Counted from the first letter of the stretch, positions 32,825-44,289 are shown. The stretch is 64,000 bases of DNA from Cavia porcellus (GCF_034190915.1 NW_026947506.1:36889748-36953747); one strand, 5' to 3'. Translations and numbers: made by a program. Notes: a model not told the origin generated them from the letters alone.

Positions 32825-33075
32825 GCAGTTGGTTCTGCTCAGGAAACACCAGCTATGTGTTCATCAGGGAGGTGAAAGAAGCCAGGACCCTTCCCCGACC
32901 AGTGCCACAAGATTATAGAACAACCCGCTGTTCACACAGGCCCAGACACAATCTCGAAGGGGCTATAGGTGGGTAACATGCCAGAGCACAGGCCTGAGAG
33001 ACCTTGAAGAGACTGTGCCCTTATTTAAAGAGATTATTTAGATTTTATTATTATTATTACTACTACTATTATTTG

Positions 33076-33221
33076 TCTTTTTGAGACAAATTTTCACTAT
33101 ACATTTCAGGCTGGCCTTGAATTCACTTTGTAGCCCAGGCTGGTCTCAAAGTCTTAGTGATCCTCCTGCCTCAGCCTCCTAAGTGCTGGGATTACAGGCA
33201 TGAGCCACCATGCCCGGCTTT
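33076..33221 (-). mobile_element. B1 monomer with internal duplication
   Basis: TTTTTGAGACAAATTTTCAC to GAGCCACCATGCCCGGCT. Preceded by an (ATT/ACT)n run at 33046-33073. No ID half. Confidence 0.9.
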
Positions 33222-33404
33222 TTTTTTTTAAATTTCAGAAGGAGGCTGTGTTTACTGGACTGGGGGAAATTTTGTTTCCTTCTTCTCTGTCGTCTTTCTC
33301 CAGCTACAAATGGTGTGAGATACTTGAAGAAAGACCAGATTATTTACAGTGGAATGAAGAAGTAACATTTTACATGTCTGTATGGCTTTTATTTTAAAGA
33401 GATT

Positions 33405-33950
33405 AAGACAAAAGAGGACAGAACAAAGCAGATCAGAACAGAACAATGTAAGCATCACAGTATTTCACCGCAAGACAACCCATAATTAACAGTAGCTACC
33501 ATAATGTCTCTTTCTTTGAAATAGTTGAGCATAACTTCATATACAATAGTATCAAACACAACAAAATAGTATAAAACCATTAAAGAGAATGAAAGTATTA
33601 TAGGGCTTTCAGAACCAAATAACAGAAAACAAATAATGGCTACTATACTATCTCCTTTTCCATAAAAAATTCATTTATACTATCACACATATTAAAATCC
33701 AATAAGACACAACATGATAGAACCAATGGAAACAGAAGAACAAAAACATGGTAAAACTTCAAAGCAAGATGATATTAAATCAGCAGTGGCTGCCATACTG
33801 TCTTGTTTTCTTCAAAATAGCTGTTCATACCACCACAGATAATAAAATCAAACAAAACAGAATAAAAACATGGCAACTAATGAATGAGAACATTATAAGG
33901 CTTTAAAGCAATGTAATGGGGAATCATGATTACCATAAAATCTTACGTAC
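33405..33950. repeat. Degenerate tandem repeat, unit about 145-150 bp
   Basis: Equivalent phrases recur: GTAGCTACCATAATGTC at 33492, ATGGCTACTATACTATC at 33636, GTGGCTGCCATACTGTC at 33786, and a last partial copy (GATTACCATAAAATC) at about 33929. Spacings are about 144, 150 and 143. The A-rich remainders (ACAAAACA..AATA, AATGAGAACATTATAAGGCT) also match between units. It abuts the antisense L1 to its right and so may be that L1's 3' UTR. Confidence 0.7.
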
Positions 33951-34670
33951 TTTTACCATTTCTTATACTAGGGAGACTATACAGTACTTATACATACGAG
34001 TTTGATTTATTTCACTTATGAATATGGTCTCAAGTTGCGTCCATTTATTTATAAATATCTCAGTGTGATCATTCTTTATAGCTGAGTAGTATTCCATTGT
34101 ATAAAATTACCGCAACTTTTTTATCCATTCCTCAGTTAATGGACACTTAGGTTGTTTGCAAGATCTGACTATTACAAATTGTGCTGCTATAAACATGGGT
34201 GCACATATATCATTGTGGTATGATGTTTTCAGTTATTCTGGGAATATGCCTAGAAGTAGAGTAGCTGGGTCAAATGGGACTTCCAATACCAGCTTTTTGA
34301 GGAATCTCCAGGCTGACCTCCACAGTGGTTGTACTGGTCTACACTTCCACCAACAGTGCAGGAGCATTCCTTTTTCCCCACAGCCTCTCCAGCATTTGTT
34401 GTTGGTAGTTTTCTTGACCCTGACCATTCTTTCCGGAGTGAGATGGAATTTCAGTGTTGTTTTAATTTGCATTTCTCTAATGACTAATGATGATGAACAT
34501 TTTTTCATGTATTTATTTGCCATTTGCATTTCTTCATCTGAAAACTATGTATTCATCTCAGATGCCCATTTTTGGATTGGGTCTTTGAGTTTCGGGGGTC
34601 TAATTCTTTTAATTCTTTATATGTTCTAGACAGAAGTCCTTTGTCTGAGGGACAATTCATTAAGATTGTT
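33951..34670 (-). mobile_element. L1 ORF2 3' part, antisense
   Basis: Antisense to the C-terminal part of L1 ORF2: GCTGAGTAGTATTCCATTGT, GCTGCTATAAACATGGGTGC, AGTAGCTGGGTCAAATGGGA, TCCACCAACAGTGCAGGAGC, TTGCATTTCTCTAATGACTA. It is less diverged than the other L1 pieces here but broken. The plus-strand frame at 34156-34629 is its antisense shadow. Confidence 0.85.
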
Positions 34671-34839
34671 TTCTAGTTTGTGGGTTTCTTTTCACTATGC
34701 TGGAGATTTCTTTTGACATGCAGGAACTTTTTAATAAGGCTGTCTGTATGTCTTGTGAACAAATCCCTGTGATCCTGCTGCAACCCAGTGCACCCATCTC
34801 CCTGCTTCACATCCAAGACACAACCAAGACTGAAGTGAA

Positions 34840-34920
34840 CTGGGATGGGGGTGCAGCTCAGTGGCACAGCACGCGCAGGCACGGGGCTCCATTCCCAACA
34901 CTGGAAAAGAAAAACATTCA
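34840..34920 (+). mobile_element. ID-type SINE, diverged
   Basis: CTGGGATGGGGGTGCAGCTC to GGGGCTCCATTCCCAACACT, with a short A-rich tail. Confidence 0.7.
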
Positions 34921-35489
34921 AGAAAAAGTAATGGTAGCCTGATGAAATAAAAGTAGCAGTAGTTTAAAGATAAACAAAGAGAAAGAAGGAAAAAGGAAAG
35001 GAAACGAAAGGATAAAGTAAAGATGCTTACAGGCTTCTGAGCTGGTGTGACCTGGCCCTCGGAGGAGAGCGTGAGTTGCAGATGGTTGCCTAGCGATGTC
35101 TCCTAACCCCGAGAGACAACCACACTGGTTGGAGGCAGGGACAGACTTTTCCTGAGAAGAGGACGGGAAACCAGGGATGAGGAGAGAAGCGAGGTCCTAG
35201 GAGCCACTGCCCAGTGAGAGCAGACACCCATTATTCTCAGGTTCTTTCTTCTTTACGCCTTGCCCCATTGGTGCATTTCCTTTGTTTGTTATGGGTCATT
35301 TCAGTGAAGATCAGAATTTTTCATAGAAAAAATTACAAGCTCCCAGGGCTCACTGGGGATCATCTGGTCCTTCCTTTGCCTTGACGCAGAACCATCCCTC
35401 GATGAGCTTGGACAGAATCTTCTTTAAAGATTCTTACAAGGTGGACATTCTATACTCTTCTCTTGAAGCCACTGTAGTACTCCGGAAGG
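34921..35489. other. Unassigned sequence
   Basis: A purine-rich start (34970-35025) leads into DNA with no recognised repeat or exon. Confidence 0.4.
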
Positions 35490-35655
35490 TCTTGATGTTA
35501 GTCACTTCCCCATTGCTGGGACACAATACCAAAAGATCCAAAAATTAAAGACAGCACACATAGCTGCTCATCCATGGATGGACATACTGGTGAGTGTAGC
35601 ACCCCAAACACAAGAGGATTTGGAGGGGTGTTTTATATCAAAACCATAACAATCC
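35490..35655 (-). mobile_element. MaLR-type LTR fragment
   Basis: CCCATTGCTGGGACACAATA at the left and TTATATCAAAACCATAACAA at the right. The middle of the LTR is deleted. Confidence 0.6.
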
Positions 35656-35964
35656 CTTTTGTGTTGAACCAAAATCCATAATATTTCCTCTTATTTGGGG
35701 CTCCATGGTGTGAAAGAGTAAAGCAGGGCCCCCCAGTGGAACCCCCATCCTGTCCAGGAGTGAGTGCCAAGATTTGCTAACCAGAAAAAGGACAATATTC
35801 TGTCCACCCTGAGCTGGAGCAGTAGCCCTCTTGAGCACCCAGCATTGGACAGCCATGTGACATCCTTCTCAGGAGACACAGTGAGATACTGGCGGAGCCC
35901 TGTGTCACACAGATCCCAGGGCGGGTGGAGGAAGCCTGGTCCTTTTCTCCTGGCTGCCAGGATC
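35656..35964. other. Unassigned sequence
   Basis: Overlapping short frames on both strands, no domain, no repeat recognised. Confidence 0.4.
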
Positions 35965-36045
35965 TACATCCCTCTTCAGACACTTGACCTTCCTCAAGCT
36001 TCAGTCTTGTCAGCTGTAAAATGGGATAATAATGCTAGTGAGCAC
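35965..36045 (+). mobile_element. MIR fragment
   Basis: TTGTCAGCTGTAAAATGGGA and TAATAATGCTAG are the MIR core and downstream region. Confidence 0.65.
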
Positions 36046-36124
36046 CCACTGCCTATAGCTTGTGCCAAGAACTTGGTGTTTACTAGGACTGTTTTCTAGG
36101 AGCATGGACACATTAGACTAACGG

Positions 36125-36325
36125 ACGCAATATTCCAGTGGGTGCTGGCCACATGTGGCTCTTTATATGTAAACAAATTAAAATAAAATAAGATTAGAAA
36201 TCCACTTGTCAGTTGTACCAGACACAGGTGGTTAGGGTTAGGGCCGCTGGCTGCCATATTGAGTGGTGCTGAGAGAATATTCCTACCACTTCCAGAATGT
36301 TCTGTGGTACAGCATTTCTTTAGAT
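36125..36325 (-). mobile_element. hAT-Charlie-type element (MER58/MER63-like)
   Basis: Contains GGCCACATGTGGCTCTTTAT, TAAACAAATTAAAATAAAAT and GGCTGCCATATTGAGTGGTG, the hallmark phrases of this old non-autonomous family. The exact subfamily is uncertain. Confidence 0.6.
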
Positions 36326-36394
36326 CTGGTAAACGAAGGTCCCTTGAGAACAGAATGGAGGGAAGGCAGCCTTTTCATTCTGAGGTGGTTTCTT

Positions 36395-37085
36395 TTTTTC
36401 TAATTTTTAATTGATGCAATTATACTGATTTCTGGGGTACAGGGTGCTATTTCAATACTTGTGTATGATCATGATGATCATCCTAGGTTAATTGGTGTAT
36501 CTGTTTTCTCAAGCATTTATCATTTCTTTGTGTGGTGAACATTAAAAATCTTCTGCAGCAGCCATTTTGAAGTAGACAATTAAATGTTATCAGCCATACT
36601 TACCCTATTGTGCTACAGAACACTACAAGTTATTTCTCCTATTCAGCTGCACCTGTAAACGATTCTCTGGGATCCACCTCCCTCTAATACTTCTCAGCCT
36701 TTGGTAGCCACCATTCTAGTATTCATTTTACATTTTGAGGCAGGATGCATTCCTAATTTGCCTAAGTTGGACTTGAACTTGTGACCCTCCTGCCTCAGCC
36801 TCTGAGACTGTTGAAATTACAGGCATGCACCTGCTCTGTTTCTAGGTTTTTGAGGAATTTTCATTCTGTTTTTCATAATGACTGTATTAATTTACATTCC
36901 TACCCACAGTGAAGGAGAATTCCCTTTATCTGTCTCTTCACCAGCATTTGTTATCTTTTGTCTTTTTGATAATAGCTATTCTAAATGGGGCTAGATGATA
37001 TCTCTTTGTGGTTTTGATTTGCATTTCCCTGATGATTACTGATGATGGGTACTGTTTCATATACTTGCTGGCCATTTGTGTGTTA
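36395..37085 (-). mobile_element. Old L1 3' region, split by a SINE
   Basis: Antisense: CTGATTTCTGGGGTACAGGG, GTGCTACAGAACACTACAAG, GGTAGCCACCATTCTAG, and after the SINE TTTTTCATAATGACTGTATT, TTTGTGGTTTTGATTTGCAT and CTGATGATTACTGATGATGG. It ends inside ORF2. Confidence 0.8.
36725..36836 (-). mobile_element. B1 fragment in old L1
   Basis: TTTTGAGGCAGGATGCATTC to AAATTACAGGCATGCACCTG. It shows B1-dID-type sequence without the ID half. Confidence 0.75.
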
Positions 37086-37734
37086 TCATCAAATGTCTCC
37101 TCACATCATTAAGGCAGACAGGTTTTTTCACAGCCTTTCCCCTGGACACCCAGCATGCTAGATCGGCCTTCCCTCCTCCCTCTCTGGGCAGCCTTGGGGT
37201 GCAGCAGTTGGCGGGGACACTCTGAGCCAGGGGCTGTGTTCCGAGCCCTCCCAGACACAGGGGAGTCTGTAGGGGTGTCACCTCCATTTACTGCTCATTC
37301 ATCTGCCTTGCATGCTAAGTGACCGGTGATCCCTGTAGGCCCTGATTGTTTCTGAAGGGCTCTTTTATGAGAAAATAAAGTCCTGAGCAGATCATGCCCG
37401 TTTTAGGGAGAGGTAATGCCAGAGTAGAGCCAGGAGTTTGTCGGAAGAAATTCCAGCCTGGTGAGCATTTAAGGAAGGAGATGAAGTCAGTGCTTGGAGA
37501 AAATGAATTAGAAGGCTGGATATGTCACTGTAATAATGATGAATAATAAATGATCAGAAAGCTGCTGTAACTCACATTGCGGGAGAGGGACTAGAAATTT
37601 ATGGCCTTGTAGTGCCTGGAGAAAGTGTCTCAGACGTGGCTAGGTCTTTTGAAGAGAAATCTTCTTGGAGAGATGCTTTTCTGGGAAAAGTCTCTCATCA
37701 AAAAGAGTGTCTATATTCTGCAAGACAAAGGTTT
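37086..37734. other. Unassigned sequence
   Basis: No repeat or exon recognised. Confidence 0.4.
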
Positions 37735-37895
37735 AGTGGGGCGTGGTGACACAGGCTGGTGATCCCAGCCCTTGGGAGGCTGAGACAGGAGGATTGCCAG
37801 GAGTTTGAGTTTGAGGCCAGCTTGGGCTGCATAGTGAGTTTAAGGCCAGCCTTGACTACCTAGTGAGACCTTGCCTCAAAACACAAACAAAAAAG
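37735..37895 (+). mobile_element. B1 monomer with internal duplication
   Basis: GTGGGGCGTGGTGACACAGG, two GAGTTT..AAGGCCAGC-type blocks (the duplication), tail ACACAAACAAAAAAG. Confidence 0.9.
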
Positions 37896-38684
37896 ACAGA
37901 GGCTCTGTGACTGTCCCAGATGATTTCTCCAACCATTTCTATCTTTCTCCACCCTCTCCCTGCACCCACAAGCTCTAGGCAGCCAGATTTAAGGCAGCAG
38001 TAGGACAGAAGGTTGCTCCACCCTCTCAAAAGGTGCCCTTCCAACTCCCTTCCTGCAGTGGGAGGAGCAGAGCCAGTGCGCCCACAGCAACAGGGAGAGG
38101 GGCTGACAGCTGGAGAAGCACTCTGGGAGGAGGCTGAAAGAGTTTCACAGGCAGTAAGCCTGTTATTTTTATTAGGGTCCAGGGCTTGCTTCTCCAACAT
38201 CCCTTCAGAGCAACCCCTGGAACAGACATGAATCAGAAGTAAAACGGGCCTTGGGGCTGCGGCTGGATGCCGACCTTTAATCATTTATGCATGGTCTTCC
38301 GGGAAGCGTGGCCTGCGTGGGAAGCACCAAGCGGCATCTTGCGCTCTTTCCCTCTCTTCCCCCGGGGCCTTCCGCCCGCTTGCAAAGGTGCAAGATCATC
38401 GCCAGCTTCAGATAATCCAGCCTTGACCTCCCCTTGTCTCCCAGCCTGGTCTCTTGCTGAGCTCTGGCCCTAGCCGCATGCTCCTGCAGAATCCAGTGCT
38501 CCCCCCACCTCTGCTGTCTTTGCCCTACGGGGTCTGCATTGCCAGTCCAAAGGGGCTTCAGGTCTGTGCTCCTGGCTGTAGGTGGATTCAGCAGGTTTGC
38601 CCTTCTCCGCCTTCTTGAAAGGGCTCTTTTCTTTTCATCTTTTTTCTCCTTCCTTCCTCTCTTGCTTCCTTCTTTCTGTCTTTC
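37896..38684. other. Unassigned sequence
   Basis: GC-rich at 38030-38560 with opposed frames (37856-38284 minus, 38013-38231 plus) and no domain. No repeat recognised before the T/C-rich run at about 38630. Confidence 0.4.
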
Positions 38685-38835
38685 TTTTTGTGGTACTGGA
38701 TTGAACCCAGGGCCTTTGCACTGAACTGCATCCCCAACTCTTTTTTAAATTTTGAGACAGGGTCTTGCTAAGTTACTAAGTTGCCCATGCCTCATCCTTC
38801 TGTCTCAGCCTCTTAGAGTGCTGGAATCATGGAAA
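38685..38835 (-). mobile_element. B1-dID SINE, 5'-truncated
   Basis: ID half GGTACTGGATTGAACCCAGG, linker TTTTTTAAATTTTGAGACAG, B1 half stopping at GTGCTGGAATCATGG. Confidence 0.8.
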
Positions 38836-38984
38836 AAAGGCTTCTTTTCTTACTTTGCCTCAGTCACTTTGTCTTCCCTTGTGTTTGGGGTCTATCCTGG
38901 GGCCTTTACTTGTAAAAGTGACTGAGTGGAGACCCAGAGAGGGTAATACTGTGACTGTCTGTTAACTTTGCTGCAGAAGCAGGA

Positions 38985-39112
38985 GCACACCTGCAAGGCT
39001 GAGGCAGGAGAATCAACTGTCCAAGGCCAGCCTGGGCAACTTAGTGACTTAAGAGAGCTGGGGATGTAACTCACTGAAAGTCCAAGTTAATTCCTCAGTA
39101 ACAGGAAACAAA
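38985..39112 (+). mobile_element. B1-dID SINE, 5'-truncated
   Basis: Begins in mid B1 (ACACCTGCAAGGCTGAGGCA), then ID half GAGCTGGGGATGTAACTCAC and tail AGGAAACAAAAAAG. Confidence 0.75.
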
Positions 39113-39869
39113 AAAGATATTATAAGGACACAGATGGCGTTCATAGGTCCGGGAGGGTCCTGAGATCAGAAGCCCACGGAGTTGGGGTGACCCTCTCAGC
39201 ACTGGATGTTCTGGCCAGCTGGAAGTTCTCCGGAGCCTGCAATCTGGGGATTTTCACCAGGGCTTCAGCTTTCGGGCAGGGTTAGTCATTAACTCTGGCT
39301 CTGCTCCCTCTTGTCTTCTGACAGTAGTAGCTCTATTAGGAGAAAAGACATTCCTGTCACCCAGGAAGTTTCAAGGGTTTAGTAGCTTACTGTCAGGAAG
39401 TGGGGTCAGAGACCAACCAAGAGAACAAGGATGCTTTTAGCACTTTTATTGAAATCACAAGAGCTTTTTGGAAACTCTGTGCCAGGAACCAGGGCCAGAG
39501 ACCAAATATCTCATTCTCCTCCTGTCACCATCACTTGATGTTCGTGTTGCCACAAAAGCTGGACAGCAGGGAAGATAGCGGTAGCTTGGGCGGTTGGCTT
39601 GGCTCTGTGATGGCAAGCGGCTCTGTGATGGCTCTGTGAATACAGTCGCTCAGAGAGCTCAGAGCAGTTTCTCTCCTTTGGAGCTCTCTGAGAGCTGGCT
39701 TGTCCCATAGCCAGATCCTCTAGTCATCCTCTTCTGCCCTAGCACCATGGACTTAAATGCGCACCTGGTCCCCTGTGTGAAGAACCCCAATTCTAGGTAA
39801 CACTGTCTTCGCCCACACTTCAGGAAAGGCAATAGGGCTGGGGGCAGAAACTTCTGGGAGGCAGGGACT
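39113..39869. other. Unassigned sequence with small local repeats
   Basis: GGCTCTGTGATGG occurs twice within 39600-39632. The phrase TCAGAGAGCTC (39652) has its inverted partner GAGCTCTCTGA (39681). No gene or repeat family recognised. Confidence 0.45.
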
Positions 39870-39965
39870 GGGGCCTGATCCTCACTCAGCCGCTCACTTG
39901 TGGCTGTTTGGCAGATCCTTTCCTAGTGGACTCAGTTTCCCCATTTCCCCGGGGCTCATCCTTGA
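39870..39965 (+). mobile_element. MIR fragment
   Basis: CCGCTCACTTGTGGCTGTTT and GACTCAGTTTCCCCATTTCC fit the MIR core. Confidence 0.6.
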
Positions 39966-40194
39966 GTCCCAGGTTCCTAAGTGGAGGACTCAGTGAAGAG
40001 CAGGGGTGGCCGTAGTCATGCACGTTAAGCTCCAGAGGATTTTGTGGAGGTTCATGCAGCACAAGCAGCCTGTGGAACTTCCCTGGAAGGTGCATGCCTG
40101 GCTCGGACCTCCTTAACAAGTCATTCTGCTGCAGCAACTGAACTCTCAACGAAATGGGTGTCCTTCTGGAACTGACCTCAGGGAGCTGATATAA

Positions 40195-40285
40195 TGATCC
40201 AATCTGTTTCCATTCCTAGCGCTCAGAACACAAGACTGGCACAGGTCAGACTTTCAGTAAGTGTTATTCGTGGTCACAATCAGAG
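40195..40285 (+). mobile_element. MIR 3' fragment
   Basis: GCGCTCAGAACACAAGACTG and TTTCAGTAAGTGTTATTCGT correspond to the MIR 3' end. The 230 bases between this and the preceding MIR are unassigned, so it may be a separate copy. Confidence 0.55.
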
Positions 40286-40799
40286 TGAGCATAGTTATTA
40301 TTTACCCACCTGCTTCCTCCAAAACAGTGTCAACCAGTGGCTGGTGACAACTGTTTAACTTTCAGGAATTTGTATCAGCTGGTTGGTGGTGGTGTTGGCA
40401 GCTTGAAATAGGCTTTGGTGAGAATATTTACACCACAGACTAGGCAGATGCTACAGATCAGGGTTGTCCTGCATCAGAGGCTTGGCTGTTGAGTACTCAC
40501 CAGCACAGGACTGTGTGGTCACCTGTCCTGTTGCCTAAGCCAGAGACGGGGTGAGAGAAAAGGCTGACGTATACCAGCCATAGTTCTGATATTCTGCTGC
40601 CCATCCCATGGCCTGGGATGCTAACAGCTTGTTGCTACTGCTGCACCCTGGGCACCTCACTATCCATTAGCTCTGCACAGTGTGACCCTTACCAGGTGTC
40701 CAAATTGGTGAGGCTGTGGCTGCAGTGTGCTGGTCCTTGCCTGTGTCCCCCTGGGAATGACTTCTTAGTGTACACTGGCCTGATGTCCAGCTGTCAGTG
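40286..40799. other. Unassigned sequence
   Basis: A GGTTGGTGGTGGTG patch lies near 40381. No repeat family recognised. Confidence 0.4.
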
Positions 40800-41350
40800 T
40801 TGCAGGCAGCAGAGTTAGTTAGCAAGATTATAGGCAGTGAGACAGGGGCAGTGAGACAAAGGATCAAACAAATGCATCCACATCCTAAGGACTGATATTC
40901 TAATTAGTTCCCTATCACCCTGGAGTCACTACCCCATCCCCCTAGGGGAAAGGTCACAGCTCCAAGAATGCCCACTTCCTATGTGACTTGCTTTCTCATT
41001 TGTCCCTAATATAATCAATTTTACCTGAACTACTAATCTTATTGGCTAACTATAGTTATGTCCCACCTTATGCCCATCTGCCTTGTGAGTTCCCGTTTTC
41101 CCCCACCTTGAACCCATGGTTTTACTCTATAAAGTCCCCGGAAAAGACAGAGTCTTGGGCAACCCCCTGGGGACCCCTTCTGTCTCTCTTTAGACAGAAA
41201 CTTTCTTTCTCTCAATAGATATATTCTACTCTTAATCTGCTCTTAATCTCCATTGTTCCTTTTTAGGAACAAATTAACAAATTAAGAACAAATTCATTCT
41301 TCAGTTTTAGAGAACGTGAATCCACAGACACAGTAGGTCGGGAGTTTCAT
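40800..41350 (+). mobile_element. Candidate solo LTR of an endogenous retrovirus
   Basis: U3-like start region (GTGAGACAGGGGCAGTGAGA at about 40838), a CTTATTGGCTAAC box near 41038, a TATA box (CTCTATAAAGTCCC, 41126-41139) and then a CT-rich R/U5-like part. It ends near CATTCCCCTACA at 41358. The start is uncertain. No viral coding sequence follows. Confidence 0.45.
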
Positions 41351-41564
41351 TCCCCTACATCACCAGCAGCTGTGGTCTCTCACCTTGGGCTTTTTCTGAA
41401 GCTGTTTTGCAGCTGGGGTGCCTCCTGAGATAAACACCAGGTGCACCTGCCTTCCCAGGTGGGTAACTCGGGGGATGAATCACATTCCAGAGAGTTTTCC
41501 AGAGGCCAGCCTTCATTGCCCCGAGTACCCAGCTTGACAACATTGTCCTTCTGGCTTGCCCTAC

Positions 41565-41955
41565 CTTCTGTGTAACTTAGCTAGAGCTGCTGTAACTAAG
41601 TACCACACATGGGGGCTTAAGCGCACAAATGTATTATGTCACAGATCTGGAAGTGGCAAGTCTGGATCAAGGTGGTTCCTGGTGAGGGCTGTCTTACTGG
41701 TTTGCACCGTGTCCTGGAATGGCCTTTCCTCCGTGCCTCGGAGAGAGGGAAGCAAGGGGGGCAGGGCAGGGGGAGTGGTGATGTTCTAGAGTCTCTTCTT
41801 AAAATCAATCCTTTGGTTAGAGCTCCACCTGCATGACCTTGGTTAACCTTAATCACCTCCATAAAAGACCCATTCTCCAGATGCAGTCCCCCTGGGGATT
41901 GTAGCTTCAACATATGCATTTTGGGGGGGATGCAGTTCAATCTACATGCATCCCT
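41565..41955 (-). mobile_element. MaLR-type LTR (MLT1/MST class)
   Basis: Plus strand reads CTAGAGCTGCTGTAACTAAG, GTATTATGTCACAGATCTGG, TTAATCACCTCCATAAAAGA and GCTTCAACATATGCATTTTG, the full antisense outline. Same kind as the copy at 10996. Confidence 0.8.
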
Positions 41956-42935
41956 ATCTCACTTCTCCATTTTCCTGATAAGCTTTCTGGAGCCACCTCC
42001 CAGGAAAGGACTTCCAGAACTTGTATCTTAGGTCAGTTCTGAGACAATGCTAACTATTATGGTGTTTCTCAGACTGTCCCCTCTGTACTGCAGGTTCTGT
42101 AACAAAAGATGACAAAAGTGTCCTCTTAGACTCTTGTAGCACAGGTGCCAGACCAGAGGGGTCCAGCTTTCCCCAAGAGCTGTGGCCTAGAGCCATTTCT
42201 CTCAGCCTGTGGATTCCCACTCTTCAGTCAGACAGGTCAAGGGGCCAGAAGGGTAGGAAGCCCCTGGCGGGGCCAATCTTGGGACTTTGTTATTCAGACC
42301 TCACCTCTAGGGTCAGGTACAGCCAATGGGGTGGACAGGGGTCACCACCCTGCTGCCTGTCCCTGGAGGCTGGGACAAAGCCTGCTCTGGTGACCTTTTA
42401 TAGCTCCGATAAGGACCCAGGAGATGGCTCCTACCCCAACTGCTGTCCTAGGATACTGGACACCGTGGAAGGGGGAGAAGCCTCTGAGCAGGTTGTGGCT
42501 GCTCATCTATTATTGATGCAGTGTGCAGCCACACTCTTTGGAGCAGCTCCTCTGTGTATGTAAATTTCAGTCTGGTTTTGGAGCTGCAAGGACAGTGTGC
42601 AGACCTGGGTGAGCTGTGATTGCATCAAATTTTGCTAGGCTGAGGGGGACCAGCTTGTTACTACCTGACCCAGAACAGCCTGGTTATTTGGATTCTGGAG
42701 CTTCCAATGACAATGAATCTGTGTCCTGTTTTATTTTGGATTGCTTCTCAGGGAAGATGGCTTGTGGCCACTCATAGTCGCCTGTGGCTGGTGGTGGAGA
42801 CACACATCAACAGGTGCCAAAGAGCCTTTTCCCTCTACCCAAGCCCTGGCCCTGTGATGGGCCCAGATGCATGGCGATGGTTTTGGCATGGAAACAAATG
42901 ACTCGGCTGTTGTGTGCATGGCAAACAGAAAGGGT
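41956..42935. other. Unassigned sequence
   Basis: Nearly 1 kb without a repeat I can name. Frames at 42145-42563 are under 100 codons and lack domains. Confidence 0.4.
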
Positions 42936-43135
42936 AGGAGAGTGTGGAGCCACGATGCTCATCCATCTGGCAGCCACGGGCCATGTGTGGCAATTTAAAT
43001 CAAAATTAAATAAAATTTAACATTTATTGCTTCACTCACATTGTCTGCATTTCAAGTCCTCGTAGGCACAGGTGACCGGTGGATGGCACAGTGGGAGGAT
43101 ATTTTCAGCATTGTACAGAGCTCTATTGGCCAGGA
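42936..43135 (-). mobile_element. hAT-Charlie-type element (MER58/MER63-like)
   Basis: CAGCCACGGGCCATGTGTGG, TCAAAATTAAATAAAATTTA and ATTTCAAGTCCTCGTAGGCA, closing with GCTCTATTGGCCAGGA. Related to the copy at 36125. Confidence 0.65.
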
Positions 43136-43650
43136 CTGCACCAGTGCATTCAGCCCTGGTGGCCCTTGTGAGTGAGTCCTCTGGATGCTGGCTAAAGACA
43201 CAGCTGTCCAGAGAAAGCAGCTGGAGCCTGCTTGTTCCCCCTCTGTTCCATTCTGCTCTGTCCTGGCCCCCAGAGCCACTCCTGACTGGGTTCCCAAACC
43301 TGAGCTGGCCCCAAGGGTGGACCTGCCAGGCACCCTTGAAGGGAAGAAGAGTGGTAGATCATGAATGGTGCCCCCAGGTAAATTGAGGGTGGTGCAGCCT
43401 AAGGACTGTGCCCCGAGCACAGCACCTGTGCCCTGGGAGAGGCCCAGGGGACTGCTGGGAATCAGAGTGTTTCAATGTGACTTGAACTGTGTTCCCCCAA
43501 ATTCACCTGAGGCTGCCCTACCCCAAGTCCCATAGAAAGTGACTGTTTGGAGAGAGAGTCTAAAAATGAATATATATGTTTGAAACCCTTAAGGTGATAT
43601 TTTGAAAAACCTTTTAGTTTGAGTTCGTTGGAGACCTACGGAAAGCTGTA
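43136..43650. other. Unassigned, with an MLT1-type LTR scrap
   Basis: GAACTGTGTTCCCCCAAATT at about 43485-43570 matches the start of a MaLR LTR in sense. The rest is unassigned. Confidence 0.5.
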
Positions 43651-43667
43651 GAAATGGTACAGAGTTC

Positions 43668-43836
43668 AGCCGGGCGTGGTGGTTCACGCCTGTAATCCCA
43701 GCACTCGGGAGGCTGAGGTGAGAGGATCATTGTGAGTTCGAAACCAGCCTGGGCTACAAAGTGAGTTCGAGGCCAGCTTGAACTGTATAGCGAGACCTTG
43801 TCTCAAAAAAAGACAAAAAAAAAAAAAAAAAAAAAA

Positions 43837-43866
<30 letters not shown>
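43668..43866 (+). mobile_element. B1 monomer, young, with (GAAA)n tail and perfect target duplication
   Basis: Complete B1 with internal duplication (two GTGAGTTCGA blocks at 43730 and 43761), an A run, then (GAAA)n. GAAATGGTACAGAGTTC flanks it at 43651-43667 and 43867-43883 without mismatch. Confidence 0.95.
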
Positions 43867-43868
<2 letters not shown>

Positions 43869-43883
43869 AATGGTACAGAGTTC

Positions 43884-44289
43884 TCACATGGCCCTCAGCC
43901 AGCTTCTCATCCAGCGGGCATCTGCCGTATTCCGGTGCAATGAACGAACCCAGGAAACTAAACAAGACACGGTGCCAGGAACTAAGCTGCAGCCCATCTG
44001 CACATAGCCCTGTTTTCTGCATCAACGTCCACCTTCTGCTCCAGGATCCTTCCCGGGCACAGAGCCCTTTCCTGTCATTGCTCTTTCTTCTCTGCCATCG
44101 GAAATCCCCAGGTGATTCTGATTCAGTAGTTTTGGGACTTCATCCTGGCAGACGCTTGTCCATTGATGTATCCTGGGAGACAGCAAGATGCTGAGGAACT
44201 AGGACTCGGGACTCAGGATGAGGAAGTACTGATGAGCAGCAGGAGGAGAGCGTGAGAGAGAGACTCCAGGAGACAGGAACAGGCCCCCA
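43884..44289. other. Unassigned sequence
   Basis: GGTGATTCTGATTCAGTAGT near 44113 may be a MER5A scrap. Nothing else is recognised. Confidence 0.4.

Noticed and set aside
34156..34629. 157-codon plus-strand frame
   Set aside because: It is the antisense reading of an L1 ORF2 fragment.
43838..43866. CRISPR-like regular repeats (GAAA)n
   Set aside because: Simple microsatellite in a SINE tail; no spacers.
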